A DNA stretch of 12,096 bases from JACMJP01 sp046160675 (lineage in GTDB: Bacteria; Bacteroidota; Bacteroidia; Chitinophagales; BACL12): NCBI GenBank assembly GCA_046160675.1, contig JBJXHH010000239.1:1-12096 (forward strand), in the 5' to 3' direction. A model generated the notes under the pieces. It was not told the DNA's origin and made no database searches. It saw nothing but the letters and a program-made list of their open reading frames with translations. Both the position numbers and the translations under genes were made by a program. Position 1 is the first letter of the stretch, and each line of letters opens with the position of its first letter. Positions 1 to 7,285 of the stretch are shown one piece after another.

Positions 1-1493
1 ATATGATAGAGCAAGTAAAAGAATACAGGGAAAAGATGGTGGAAGCCGTTGCTGAGTATGATGATGCTTTATTGGAAAAATATTTTGACAACCCCGATTC
101 TATTTCGGAAGAAGAACTCATTAATGCAATTCGCAAGGCAACGATTGATATAGCCATCATCCCTATGCTCTGCGGTTCTGCATTTAAAAATAAAGGCGTT
201 CAGTTTATGCTGGATGCAGTATGCCGCTACCTGCCATCTCCACTTGACGTTGATGCAATTACCGGACTAAATCCTGATACAGAAAAAGAAGAGAGCCGCA
301 AACCCGATGCAAAAGAACCTTTTGCAGCGCTTGCATTTAAGATCATGACTGATCCTTTCGTTGGCCGTCTTGCATTTTTCAGAGTGTATTCGGGGAAATT
401 AAATGCAGGCTCTTATGTGTTGAATGTTCGTACAGGAAAGAATGAAAGAATTTCCCGCATACTTCAGATGCATGCTAACAAACAAAACCCGATGGATGCA
501 ATTGAAGCAGGAGATATAGGCGCAGCAGTGGGATTCAAAGATATCCGCACGGGCGATACTTTGTGTGATGAAAAACATCCTATCACATTAGAAAGTATGA
601 CATTCCCAGAACCAGTTATTGGTTTAGCGATTGAACCAAAATTACAGGCTGATGTAGATAAACTTGGTATTGCTTTGTCAAAACTGAGCGAAGAAGATCC
701 AACCTTCAAAGTGAAGTTTGATGAAGAAACAGGTCAGACAGTTATCCGTGGAATGGGTGAATTGCACCTTGAGATTATTGTAGATCGCTTAAAGAGAGAA
801 TTTAAACTCGAAGTAAATCAAGGCGCTCCTGAAGTTGCATATAAAGAAGCACTTACTAAAACTATCAAACACCGTGAGGTTTACAAAAAACAAACAGGTG
901 GTAGAGGTAAGTTTGCTGATATACAATTTGAAATTGGCCCGGCTGACGAAGGGCAAACAGGATTGCAGTTTGTAAATGATATTTTCGGAGGTTCAATTCC
1001 AAGAGAATTTGTTCCCTCCGTTGAAAAGGGTTTTAAAGAAGCCATGGCAACCGGCGTTCTTGCAGGATATACTATGGACAGTATGAAAGTTCGGCTGTTT
1101 GATGGATCGTTCCATGCAGTTGACTCTGATGCTTTCTCCTTTGAAATGTGTGCGAAGATTGGTTACCGTGAAGCAGCAAGACAGGCGGGTGCACAATTAC
1201 TTGAGCCCATCATGAAATTGGAAGTAATAACACCGGAAGATCACATGGGAGATGTAATTGGTGATTTAAACCGAAGAAGAGGAATGATGGAAGGATTTGA
1301 TTCAAAGAATAATGCAACAGTAATCAAAGCAAAAGTTCCGCTTGCTGAAATGTTCGGTTATGTAACACAACTCAGAACCATCACATCAGGAAGAGCAACT
1401 TCTATACTTGAGTTTTCACATTTTGCACCAGCGCCAAACGCAATAGCAGAAGAAGTGATTGCAAAGGCCAAAGGAAAAGTAAGTGTTGGATAA
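1..1493 (+). CDS. fusA: Elongation factor G, C-terminal portion (5' end cut by window)
   Basis: EF-G is the cytoplasmic GTPase that moves tRNA and mRNA through the ribosome after each peptide bond and helps recycle ribosomes. The visible 496 residues start at the end of the G domain; roughly 200 N-terminal residues, including the P-loop and switch regions, lie before the window, so the Met at base 3 is internal and not a start. Counting from it, residues 1-85 end the G domain, domain II is about 105-200 (PFAALAFKIMTDPFVGRL), domain III about 205-280 (RGMGELHLEIIVDRLKREF), domain IV about 281-400 (GGRGKFADI at 299-307) and domain V about 401-490 (GDVIGDLNRRRGMMEG). The frame is intact to the TAA stop. 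rpsJ follows after 22 bases, which points to a str-S10 fusion with rpsL and rpsG probably just upstream. Asp306 sits where most bacterial EF-Gs carry the domain IV tip histidine. The position in the ribosomal cluster favours the main EF-G over a paralogue. Confidence 0.97.
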   Translation, partial: MIEQVKEYREKMVEAVAEYDDALLEKYFDNPDSISEEELINAIRKATIDIAIIPMLCGSAFKNKGVQFMLDAVCRYLPSPLDVDAITGLNPDTEKEESRKPDAKEPFAALAFKIMTDPFVGRLAFFRVYSGKLNAGSYVLNVRTGKNERISRILQMHANKQNPMDAIEAGDIGAAVGFKDIRTGDTLCDEKHPITLESMTFPEPVIGLAIEPKLQADVDKLGIALSKLSEEDPTFKVKFDEETGQTVIRGMGELHLEIIVDRLKREFKLEVNQGAPEVAYKEALTKTIKHREVYKKQTGGRGKFADIQFEIGPADEGQTGLQFVNDIFGGSIPREFVPSVEKGFKEAMATGVLAGYTMDSMKVRLFDGSFHAVDSDAFSFEMCAKIGYREAARQAGAQLLEPIMKLEVITPEDHMGDVIGDLNRRRGMMEGFDSKNNATVIKAKVPLAEMFGYVTQLRTITSGRATSILEFSHFAPAPNAIAEEVIAKAKGKVSVG

Positions 1494-1515
1494 TTAATTT
1501 GATTGATAAACAGAT
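1494..1515 (+). other. fusA-rpsJ junction, no promoter or terminator seen
   Basis: The 22 bases between the fusA stop and the rpsJ start are A/T-rich (ttaatttgattgataaacag plus at). TTAATTTG at 1494-1501 is one base off the Bacteroidota -7 consensus TAnnTTTG, but no TTTG lies at the -33 distance upstream. There is no hairpin followed by a T run. This is the point where str and S10 are separate operons in E. coli; here they appear to be read through together. Confidence 0.6.
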
Positions 1516-1821
1516 ATGACTTATAAAATCAGAATGAAGCTTAAATCTTTTGACCATACACTGGTTGATAAGACAGCTGAGCGTATCGTAAAAACGGTTC
1601 GTGGCACAGGCGCTGTAGTAACGGGACCCATCCCGCTCCCTACACAGAAAAAAATATATACCGTGTTGCGTTCGCCCCATGTAAATAAAAAAGCAAGGGA
1701 GCAATTCCAGCTATCAACATATAAAAGATTGCTTGACATATACAGCGCAAGCAATAAAACAGTGGATGCATTGCAAAAACTGGAATTACCAAGTGGAGTG
1801 GAAGTAGAAATTAAAATCTGA
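1516..1821 (+). CDS. rpsJ: 30S ribosomal protein S10 (uS10)
   Basis: S10 is a small-subunit head protein; in other bacteria it also serves as NusE in transcription antitermination with NusB. At 101 residues it has the usual family length. Recognisable stretches are IRMKLKSFDH (5-14), the VVTGPIPLPTQKK region (about 35-47), which is part of the long loop reaching into the 30S head, and the C-terminal LPSGVEVEIKI. The ATG at 1516 gives the normal N-terminus; the next Met, residue 7, would remove part of the first beta strand. The upstream bases are A-rich (gataaacagat) with no Shine-Dalgarno motif. It is the first gene of the S10 cluster, and rplC follows after 14 bases. In E. coli this operon is controlled by L4 acting on a leader before rpsJ; here only 22 bases separate it from fusA, so no such leader can exist at this place. 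Confidence 0.98.
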   Translation: MTYKIRMKLKSFDHTLVDKTAERIVKTVRGTGAVVTGPIPLPTQKKIYTVLRSPHVNKKAREQFQLSTYKRLLDIYSASNKTVDALQKLELPSGVEVEIKI

Positions 1822-1835
1822 CAAACGCTACGAAG

Positions 1836-2453
1836 ATGAAAGGAATTATAGGAAAGAAAATAGGTATGACTCACTTCTTTGCAGAAGACGGAAAATTCGT
1901 TTCCTGCACAGTAGTAGAAGCCGGTCCTTGTGTTGTACTGCAGAAAAAAACAGACGATTCTGATGGGTACAGTTCATTACAACTTGGCTTTGGTGAGGTG
2001 AAAGAAAGCAAAGCTAACAAAGCACAAACAGGACATGCTAAAAAAGCAAATGCATCAGTAAGCCGCAAGATCAAAGAATTCAGAAATTATGATCTTGATA
2101 AACAAGTTGGAGAAACTGTAACTGTTGACATTTTTAATGAAGGAGAAAAAGTACATGTAACAAGTACTTCAAAGGGAAAAGGTTTCCAAGGTGTAGTAAA
2201 GCGCCATAATTTTAATGGAGTGGGAATGCGCTCACATGGTCAGCATGACCGTCACCGTGCACCCGGTTCCATTGGTGGATCTTCTTTTCCATCCAGGGTT
2301 TTTAAAGGAATGCGCATGGCAGGACGCATGGGTAATGTAACTACCAAGATGCGTAACATCAAAGTAGCAAAAATTATTTCTGACAAAAACCTCATCCTCC
2401 TGAACGGCAGCGTTCCGGGAAGTAAAGGTTCTTATGTAATCATTGAGAAATAA
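1836..2453 (+). CDS. rplC: 50S ribosomal protein L3 (uL3)
   Basis: L3 is one of the first proteins to bind 23S rRNA and sends a long loop to the peptidyl transferase centre. The 205-residue product begins MKGIIGKKIGMT, the standard bacterial N-terminus, and carries the conserved loop HGQHDRHRAPGSIG (134-147) followed by SSFPSRVFKGMRMAGRMGN (149-167). In E. coli the matching loop has a glutamine (Gln150) that is N5-methylated by PrmB; aligning on PGSIG and VFKG places Ser150 there. The ATG at 1836 lies 14 bases after the rpsJ stop with no Shine-Dalgarno site. The stop is followed by a single C and then the rplD ATG, so translational coupling of L3 and L4 is likely. Confidence 0.98.
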   Translation: MKGIIGKKIGMTHFFAEDGKFVSCTVVEAGPCVVLQKKTDDSDGYSSLQLGFGEVKESKANKAQTGHAKKANASVSRKIKEFRNYDLDKQVGETVTVDIFNEGEKVHVTSTSKGKGFQGVVKRHNFNGVGMRSHGQHDRHRAPGSIGGSSFPSRVFKGMRMAGRMGNVTTKMRNIKVAKIISDKNLILLNGSVPGSKGSYVIIEK

Positions 2454-2454
2454 C

Positions 2455-3087
2455 ATGAAAGTAGATATAGTAAACAGTGCAGGAAGCAAAACGGGGAAAC
2501 AGGTAGAGCTGAGCGATGAAGTGTTCGGTATTGAACCGAACGATCATGCTATCTATCTTGCCGTAAAGCAATACATGGCGAATCAACGCCAGGGAACGCA
2601 CAAGGCAAAAGAAAAAAGTGAAATAAGCGGAAGCACCCGCAAACTGCACAGGCAAAAGGGAACTGGTGGTTCACGGAAAGGAAGCATCAAAAGCCCGTTG
2701 TTTCATGGTGGTGCAAGGGTGTTTGGTCCAAAGCCAAGAGACTACAGTTTTAAACTGAACAAAAAAGTGAAGGAATTAGCCCGCAAGTCAGCGTTGAGTT
2801 ATAAGGCAAAAGACAATGGTTTGATTGTGTTGGAAGACATGAAACTGGAAAAACCAAAAACAAGCGAATACGCCAAAATGCTAAAAAACTTAGGGCTCGC
2901 AGGAAAAAGAACATTAATGATAACCGCAGATAATGATCAAACGATTTACAAATCAGGACGCAATATTCCTAAAACGGAGATCATGACTGCAAGCAACCTG
3001 AACACTTATGCAATTATGAAAGCAAGTTGTATTGTGCTTTCTGAAAGCTCAGTAAGTGTTATTAATGAAATGATGAGCAGTAATTAA
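2455..3087 (+). CDS. rplD: 50S ribosomal protein L4 (uL4)
   Basis: L4 binds 23S rRNA early in assembly and extends a loop that lines the peptide exit tunnel; in gammaproteobacteria it also represses the S10 operon. The protein is 210 residues from the ATG at 2455. It has FGIEPNDHAIYLAVKQYMA near residues 22-41, the typical GTHKAKEKSEISGSTRKL stretch and the basic tunnel loop RQKGTGGSRKGSIKSPLFHG, then FGPKPRDYSFKLNKKVKEL. I chose 2455 because MKVDIVN matches the family N-terminus; an in-frame TTG at 2443 would add four residues but overlaps the end of rplC. Only one base separates it from rplC. Extra-ribosomal autoregulation is not supported by anything visible here. Confidence 0.97.
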   Translation: MKVDIVNSAGSKTGKQVELSDEVFGIEPNDHAIYLAVKQYMANQRQGTHKAKEKSEISGSTRKLHRQKGTGGSRKGSIKSPLFHGGARVFGPKPRDYSFKLNKKVKELARKSALSYKAKDNGLIVLEDMKLEKPKTSEYAKMLKNLGLAGKRTLMITADNDQTIYKSGRNIPKTEIMTASNLNTYAIMKASCIVLSESSVSVINEMMSSN

Positions 3088-3097
3088 AAAGATTACA

Positions 3098-3394
3098 ATG
3101 GCAAAACAAGTATTAATAAAACCCCTTATTACTGAAAAGCTTACACAGCTTACAGAAAAAAATGGCACTTACGGTTTTGTTGTAGATAATTCTGCAAATA
3201 AAACCGAAATAAAAAAGGCTATTGAGAAAATGTATGGTGTGAAAGTGGAAGGTGTAAGAACAATACATGAGATCGGTAAGTACGGATGGAAACGTACCCC
3301 GTTCGGATTAAGCATGGGTACAAAAGGCAATATGAAAAAAGCTTATGTGACCCTTAAAAAAGGTGAAACAATTGATTTCTTCAGTAATATCTGA
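3098..3394 (+). CDS. rplW: 50S ribosomal protein L23 (uL23)
   Basis: L23 sits at the exit of the nascent-peptide tunnel, where it is the docking point for trigger factor and the signal recognition particle. The 98-residue protein has the family's LIKPLITEKLTQL opening (6-18), a central region rich in Lys and Glu (NKTEIKKAIEKMYGVKVEGV, about 34-53), and the C-terminal KKAYVTLKKGETIDFFSNI. The middle loop (GKYGWKRTPFGLSMGTKGN) looks somewhat unlike the usual Bacteroidota sequence but keeps the expected length by eye. It lies 10 bases after rplD and 5 before rplB, the normal S10-operon order. Confidence 0.97.
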   Translation: MAKQVLIKPLITEKLTQLTEKNGTYGFVVDNSANKTEIKKAIEKMYGVKVEGVRTIHEIGKYGWKRTPFGLSMGTKGNMKKAYVTLKKGETIDFFSNI

Positions 3395-3399
3395 CGAGA

Positions 3400-4224
<825 letters not shown>

Positions 4225-4228
4225 TTGA

Positions 4229-4492
4229 ATGGCAAGATCGATAAAAAAAGGACCTTATGTAGATTTTAATCTCTCCGGTAAAGTAGAGAAGTTGAATGAA
4301 TCAGGAAAAAAGTCTGTTGTAAAAACCTGGAGCAGAAGATCTACGATCATTCCTTCATTTGTAGGACATACGTTCGCAGTACATAATGGAAATAAATTTA
4401 TTCCCGTGTATGTAACAGAGAACATGGTAGGACATAAGTTAGGAGAATTTTCACCTACAAGAATATTTAAATCACATTCCGGTAACAGGTAA
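4229..4492 (+). CDS. rpsS: 30S ribosomal protein S19 (uS19)
   Basis: S19 forms a complex with S13 in the head of the small subunit and contacts the 50S subunit through an intersubunit bridge. The 87-residue protein opens MARSIKKGPYVDFNL and contains VVKTWSRRSTIIPSFVGHTFAVHNG (about 30-54) and the C-terminal VGHKLGEFSPTRIFKSHSG, all hallmarks of the family, with no indel evident. It begins 4 bases after rplB. The upstream context (aaaaataattga) is A-rich, with no Shine-Dalgarno site. rplV follows after 12 bases. Confidence 0.98.
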   Translation: MARSIKKGPYVDFNLSGKVEKLNESGKKSVVKTWSRRSTIIPSFVGHTFAVHNGNKFIPVYVTENMVGHKLGEFSPTRIFKSHSGNR

Positions 4493-4504
4493 AAAATAAA
4501 AAGA

Positions 4505-4891
4505 ATGGAAGCTGTTGCAAAACTGATTAACAACCCGAGAACAAATAATAATGCGGGGTCGCCCAGGAAAGCGAGATATGTTATTGACCTCATAAGAGGA
4601 TTAGACATTGACAAAGCGCTGAATGTTCTGCGCTATACAAATAAAGCTGCTGCAGAGCCGATTGAAAAAGTGCTGCGCAGTGCAATAAAAAACTGGGAAG
4701 AAAAACACGGCCTGGATGCAACAGACAATAACCTGTATGTAAAATCCTGTTTTGTTGATGCTGGAAAAACAATGCGCAGGTTTCAACCTGCACCGCACGG
4801 AAGAGCAGGAAGAATTAGAAAAAGAACAAATCATGTAACCATTGTTGTGGCAACAAGAAATGCTGACAACAAAGGCGAAACAGAAAAATAA
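4505..4891 (+). CDS. rplV: 50S ribosomal protein L22 (uL22)
   Basis: L22 folds on 23S rRNA and sends a long beta-hairpin into the peptide exit tunnel, where changes can affect macrolide sensitivity and nascent-chain stalling. The protein is 128 residues against 110 in E. coli. The hairpin region is clear at about 84-108 (DAGKTMRRFQPAPHGRAG, then RIRKR) and is followed by TNHVTIVV. The N-terminal loop is unusual: between AK (5-6) and LIRG (29-32) there are 22 residues where E. coli has 16, and the extra part is Asn-rich (NNPRTNNNAG). The following SPRKAR differs from the usual SPRKMR. There is also a short acidic C-terminal tail. The ATG at 4505 gives MEAVAKL, a normal start, so the extra residues are internal and not a start-choice artefact. 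Confidence 0.97.
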   Translation: MEAVAKLINNPRTNNNAGSPRKARYVIDLIRGLDIDKALNVLRYTNKAAAEPIEKVLRSAIKNWEEKHGLDATDNNLYVKSCFVDAGKTMRRFQPAPHGRAGRIRKRTNHVTIVVATRNADNKGETEK

Positions 4892-4914
4892 ATAGAACAA
4901 AAACACAAAACTGA

Positions 4915-5625
4915 ATGGGACAAAAATGTAACCCGATAGGAAACAGGCTCGGTATCATCCGCGGATGGGACAGTAACTGGTTTGCAGGGAAAAACGGCGC
5001 AGAAAAACTCATTGAAGATGAGAAGATCCGTCAGTACCTCAACGCCAGAATTACAAAAGGCGGAATTGCCCGCATAGTGATAGAACGTACCATTAACCGT
5101 ATCACAGTTACTATTCACACTTCCCGTCCAGGAATTATAATTGGTAAAGGTGGTGGAGAGGTAGATAAAATAAAAGAAGAATTAAAGAAGATCACTGATA
5201 AAGAAGTACAGATCAATATTATTGAAATACGCAGACCGGAACTCGATGCAAACATTGTGGCAGAAACCATTGCAAAACAATTAGAAGCAAGGATCAATTT
5301 CCGCCGTGCAATCAAAATGGCAATTGCTTCCACTATGAGAATGGGAGCTGAAGGAGTTAAAATCAGGGTTTCAGGAAGGCTAAACGGAGCGGAGATGGCG
5401 AGAACGGAAGAATATAAACAGGGAAGAGTTCCACTGCATACATTCAGGGCTGATATTGATTACAGTTGGAAAGAAGCTCAAACAGTGTACGGCAAGCTGG
5501 GAATAAAAGTTTGGATATGTAAAGGAGAAGTCTTAGGAAAAAGAGATTTATCGCCCAATTTAGGCATGCAGCAGCAGGACAGAACAAAACAAAAAAGAAG
5601 ATCATCAAACACTAAAAGAGGTTAA
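4915..5625 (+). CDS. rpsC: 30S ribosomal protein S3 (uS3)
   Basis: S3 lies at the mRNA entry channel of the small subunit and contributes to mRNA unwinding there. The 236-residue protein starts MGQKCNPIGNRLGIIRGW. It has a type II KH domain whose GIIIGKGG loop is at residues 73-80, preceded by RITVTIHTSRP. The C-terminal domain contains AIKMAIASTMRMGAEGVKI, SGRLNGAEMARTE and GIKVWICKGEVLGKRDLSPN. The end is a short, disordered-looking basic tail (QQQDRTKQKRRSSNTKRG), common in this phylum. It lies 23 bases after rplV, the largest intergenic gap in the window (A-rich, no hairpin seen), and 11 bases before rplP. Confidence 0.98.
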   Translation: MGQKCNPIGNRLGIIRGWDSNWFAGKNGAEKLIEDEKIRQYLNARITKGGIARIVIERTINRITVTIHTSRPGIIIGKGGGEVDKIKEELKKITDKEVQINIIEIRRPELDANIVAETIAKQLEARINFRRAIKMAIASTMRMGAEGVKIRVSGRLNGAEMARTEEYKQGRVPLHTFRADIDYSWKEAQTVYGKLGIKVWICKGEVLGKRDLSPNLGMQQQDRTKQKRRSSNTKRG

Positions 5626-5636
5626 TATTTTAAGCG

Positions 5637-6056
5637 ATGTTACAGCCTAAAAGAGTTAAACACAGGAAGACCTTCAAAGGCAAAATGAAGGGCAACACCA
5701 AAAGGGGAAGCCAGTTATCAGCCGGCTCATTCGGATTAAAAGCATTAGAAGAATGCTGGATAACGGATAGGCAAATAGAAGCCGCAAGGGTAGCACTTAC
5801 CCGCCACCTGAAAAGGGAAGGGCAGGTTTGGATTAACATATTTCCTGACAAGCCTGTTACAAAGAAACCCGCAGAGGTAAGGATGGGTAAAGGAAAAGGT
5901 AACCCTGAATTTTGGGTTGCAGTAGTAAAACCCGGACGCATCATGTTTGAAGCTGATGGTGTTCCAAAAAAAATAGCAATGGAAGCTATGTACCTGGCAG
6001 GGCAAAAATTACCAGTGGCAACAAAATTTGTAGTAAAAAGAGATTACGCCGAATAA
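5637..6056 (+). CDS. rplP: 50S ribosomal protein L16 (uL16)
   Basis: L16 sits near the A-site tRNA elbow and is a late assembly protein of the large subunit. At 139 residues it matches the usual length. It starts MLQPKRVKHRKTFKGKMKG and carries VWINIFPDKPVTKKPAEVRMG (about 64-84) and GKGKGNPEFWVAVVKPG. Arg82 in VRMGKGKGN aligns with the E. coli Arg81 that is hydroxylated by YcfD; the residue is kept here, although nothing in the window says whether it is modified. The ATG follows the rpsC stop by 11 bases, with no Shine-Dalgarno site (attttaagcg). Confidence 0.98.
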   Translation: MLQPKRVKHRKTFKGKMKGNTKRGSQLSAGSFGLKALEECWITDRQIEAARVALTRHLKREGQVWINIFPDKPVTKKPAEVRMGKGKGNPEFWVAVVKPGRIMFEADGVPKKIAMEAMYLAGQKLPVATKFVVKRDYAE

Positions 6057-6074
6057 TTAAAAAGAGATTTAACA

Positions 6075-6287
6075 ATGGCAAAGATCAAAAGAGAAGACCT
6101 GAATACATTGAGCGTTGATGACCTGAAACAAAGGCTTCATGACGATGCAGACAGGTTACAAAAACTAACATTCAATCATGCAGTAAATCCGCTGGACAAT
6201 CCCATGCAGATCAGGTTCATGCGCAGAGAAATTGCGAGATTGAAAACAGAACTGAAACAAAGAGAATTAGCAGCAAGTAAAAATTAA
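6075..6287 (+). CDS. rpmC: 50S ribosomal protein L29 (uL29)
   Basis: L29 is a small, helical large-subunit protein next to L23 at the tunnel exit. The 70-residue product has the normal helix-turn-helix pattern: MAKIKREDLNTLSVDDLKQR forms the first part, and IRFMRREIARLKTELKQREL, the most conserved stretch, lies towards the C-terminus (about 46-65). FNHAVNPLDNPMQIR between them is typical of Bacteroidota L29. It sits between rplP (18 bases) and rpsQ (11 bases), the standard order. Confidence 0.96.
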   Translation: MAKIKREDLNTLSVDDLKQRLHDDADRLQKLTFNHAVNPLDNPMQIRFMRREIARLKTELKQRELAASKN

Positions 6288-6298
6288 ATAAGCATTGC

Positions 6299-6559
6299 AT
6301 GGCAGAGGAAAGAAATTTAAGAAAAACTATAGTTGGAACTGTTACCAGTGATAAAATGGAAAAAACCATCACCATTACAGTGGAGAGAAGAATACAGCAT
6401 ACCAAGTATGGTAAGTTCCTGAAAAAATCAAAGAAGTATCATGCTCATGATGAAAAGAATGATGCAAAAGTGGGCGATACAGTAAAGATTATGGAAACCC
6501 GTCCTTTGAGTAAATCAAAGAAATGGAGATTAGTTGACATTTTAGAAAGAGCAAAATAA
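6299..6559 (+). CDS. rpsQ: 30S ribosomal protein S17 (uS17)
   Basis: S17 is a primary 16S rRNA-binding protein with an OB fold. The 86-residue protein opens MAEERNLRKTIVGTVTSDKM and contains KTITITVERR, HTKYGKFLKKSKKYHAHDE (about 34-52), VGDTVKIMETRPLSKSKKWR (about 58-77) and VDILERAK, all family signatures. The start ATG overlaps no other gene and lies 11 bases after rpmC. Its stop is separated from rplN by two bases. It marks the end of the S10-type block; in E. coli a promoter separates S10 from spc here, but the two-base gap leaves no room for one outside coding sequence. Confidence 0.97.
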   Translation: MAEERNLRKTIVGTVTSDKMEKTITITVERRIQHTKYGKFLKKSKKYHAHDEKNDAKVGDTVKIMETRPLSKSKKWRLVDILERAK

Positions 6560-6561
6560 TT

Positions 6562-6930
6562 ATGGTACAGCAGGAATCCAGATTAAAAGTAGCAGACAAC
6601 AGCGGGGCACGGGAAGTATTATGTATCAGGGTGCTTGGTAGCACAAGACGTCGTTATGCTTCTTTAGGAGATAAAATCATTGTTTCAGTAAAAGAAGCAA
6701 CACCGGGAGGCGGCGTTAAAAAAGGCTCGGTTTCCACTGCAGTTGTGGTTAGGGTGAATAAAGAAGTGCGCCGGAAAGACGGTTCCTACATTCGCTTTGA
6801 TGATAATGCCTGTGTATTATTAAATCAAGCGGAAGAACCCGTAGGAACAAGGATCTTTGGACCGGTTGCCCGTGAGTTAAGAGATAAACAATTTATGAAA
6901 ATCGTTTCATTAGCACCAGAAGTATTGTAA
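6562..6930 (+). CDS. rplN: 50S ribosomal protein L14 (uL14)
   Basis: L14 lies on the interface side of the large subunit, near L19, and contributes to intersubunit bridges; it is also the binding site of the silencing factor RsfS. The 122-residue length is exactly that common in the family. It starts MVQQESRLKVADNSGAREVL and carries GDKIIVSVKEATPGGGVKKG (about 37-56), RRKDGSYIRFDDNACVLLN and GTRIFGPVARELR. Two bases separate it from rpsQ and two from rplX, which suggests reinitiation or coupled translation. It is the first spc-operon gene. Confidence 0.98.
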   Translation: MVQQESRLKVADNSGAREVLCIRVLGSTRRRYASLGDKIIVSVKEATPGGGVKKGSVSTAVVVRVNKEVRRKDGSYIRFDDNACVLLNQAEEPVGTRIFGPVARELRDKQFMKIVSLAPEVL

Positions 6931-6932
6931 AA

Positions 6933-7283
6933 ATGAAAAAGAGCCCAATTCAATCAAAAAGGTTCAAACCTAAATTCCGTGTAAAGAAAGATGACATGGT
7001 AGAGGTGATAGCCGGTGAAGATAAAGGCAAGAAAGCCCGCATCATTGAAGTAGATTATACTGCTGCAAAGGTGCTTTTAGAAGGAATCAATATTGTATCA
7101 AAGCATACGAAACCCAATGCGCAATATCCGCAGGGCGGCATCATTAAAAAAGAAGCCCCAATTCATCTCAGCAATGTCATGCTGGTGAATCCCGCAACAG
7201 GAAAAGGTGCAAGAGTGGGAATAAAAACTGAGAACGGTAAAAAGGAAAGAGTTTTTAAAGAACATCCAAAGAAAAATAAATAA
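6933..7283 (+). CDS. rplX: 50S ribosomal protein L24 (uL24)
   Basis: L24 is one of the two assembly-initiating proteins of the 50S subunit and also lies near the tunnel exit. The 116-residue product has the KOW motif near the N-terminal third (KDDMVEVIAGEDKGKKARII, about 19-38), followed by GINIVSKHTKPN (51-62), QGGIIKKEAPIHLSNVMLVN (67-86) and a basic C-terminal tail. It is slightly longer than the 104 residues of E. coli because of both ends. Its TAA stop shares its last base with the rplE ATG (TAATG), the only gene overlap in the window. Confidence 0.97.
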   Translation: MKKSPIQSKRFKPKFRVKKDDMVEVIAGEDKGKKARIIEVDYTAAKVLLEGINIVSKHTKPNAQYPQGGIIKKEAPIHLSNVMLVNPATGKGARVGIKTENGKKERVFKEHPKKNK

Positions 7284-7285
7284 TG
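7281..7285 (+). promoter_or_regulatory. TAATG stop-start overlap, rplX/rplE
   Basis: The rplX stop TAA (7281-7283) and the rplE start ATG (7283-7285) share one base. The preceding bases are A-rich (gaaaaataaa) and have no Shine-Dalgarno motif, so ribosomes that finish L24 are the likely source of initiation on L5. The overlap is seen directly; coupling is inferred. Confidence 0.7.

Noticed and set aside
3..5. ATG at the left edge as the start of a short EF-G-like protein
   Set aside because: The sequence from here joins EF-G in the late G domain with no break, and the frame is open to the window edge; this is a truncation by the window, not a gene start.
1494..1501. TTAATTTG in the fusA-rpsJ gap as a -7 promoter box
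   Set aside because: It is one base off consensus in an A/T-rich gap, and there is no TTTG at the -33 position, so chance is the simpler explanation.
1521..1874. Antisense open frame of 117 codons over rpsJ and the start of rplC
   Set aside because: It lies wholly opposite two strongly conserved ribosomal genes, and its product is low-complexity and unlike any family I recognise. It is a shadow of the real coding strand, as are the other minus-strand frames across the window.
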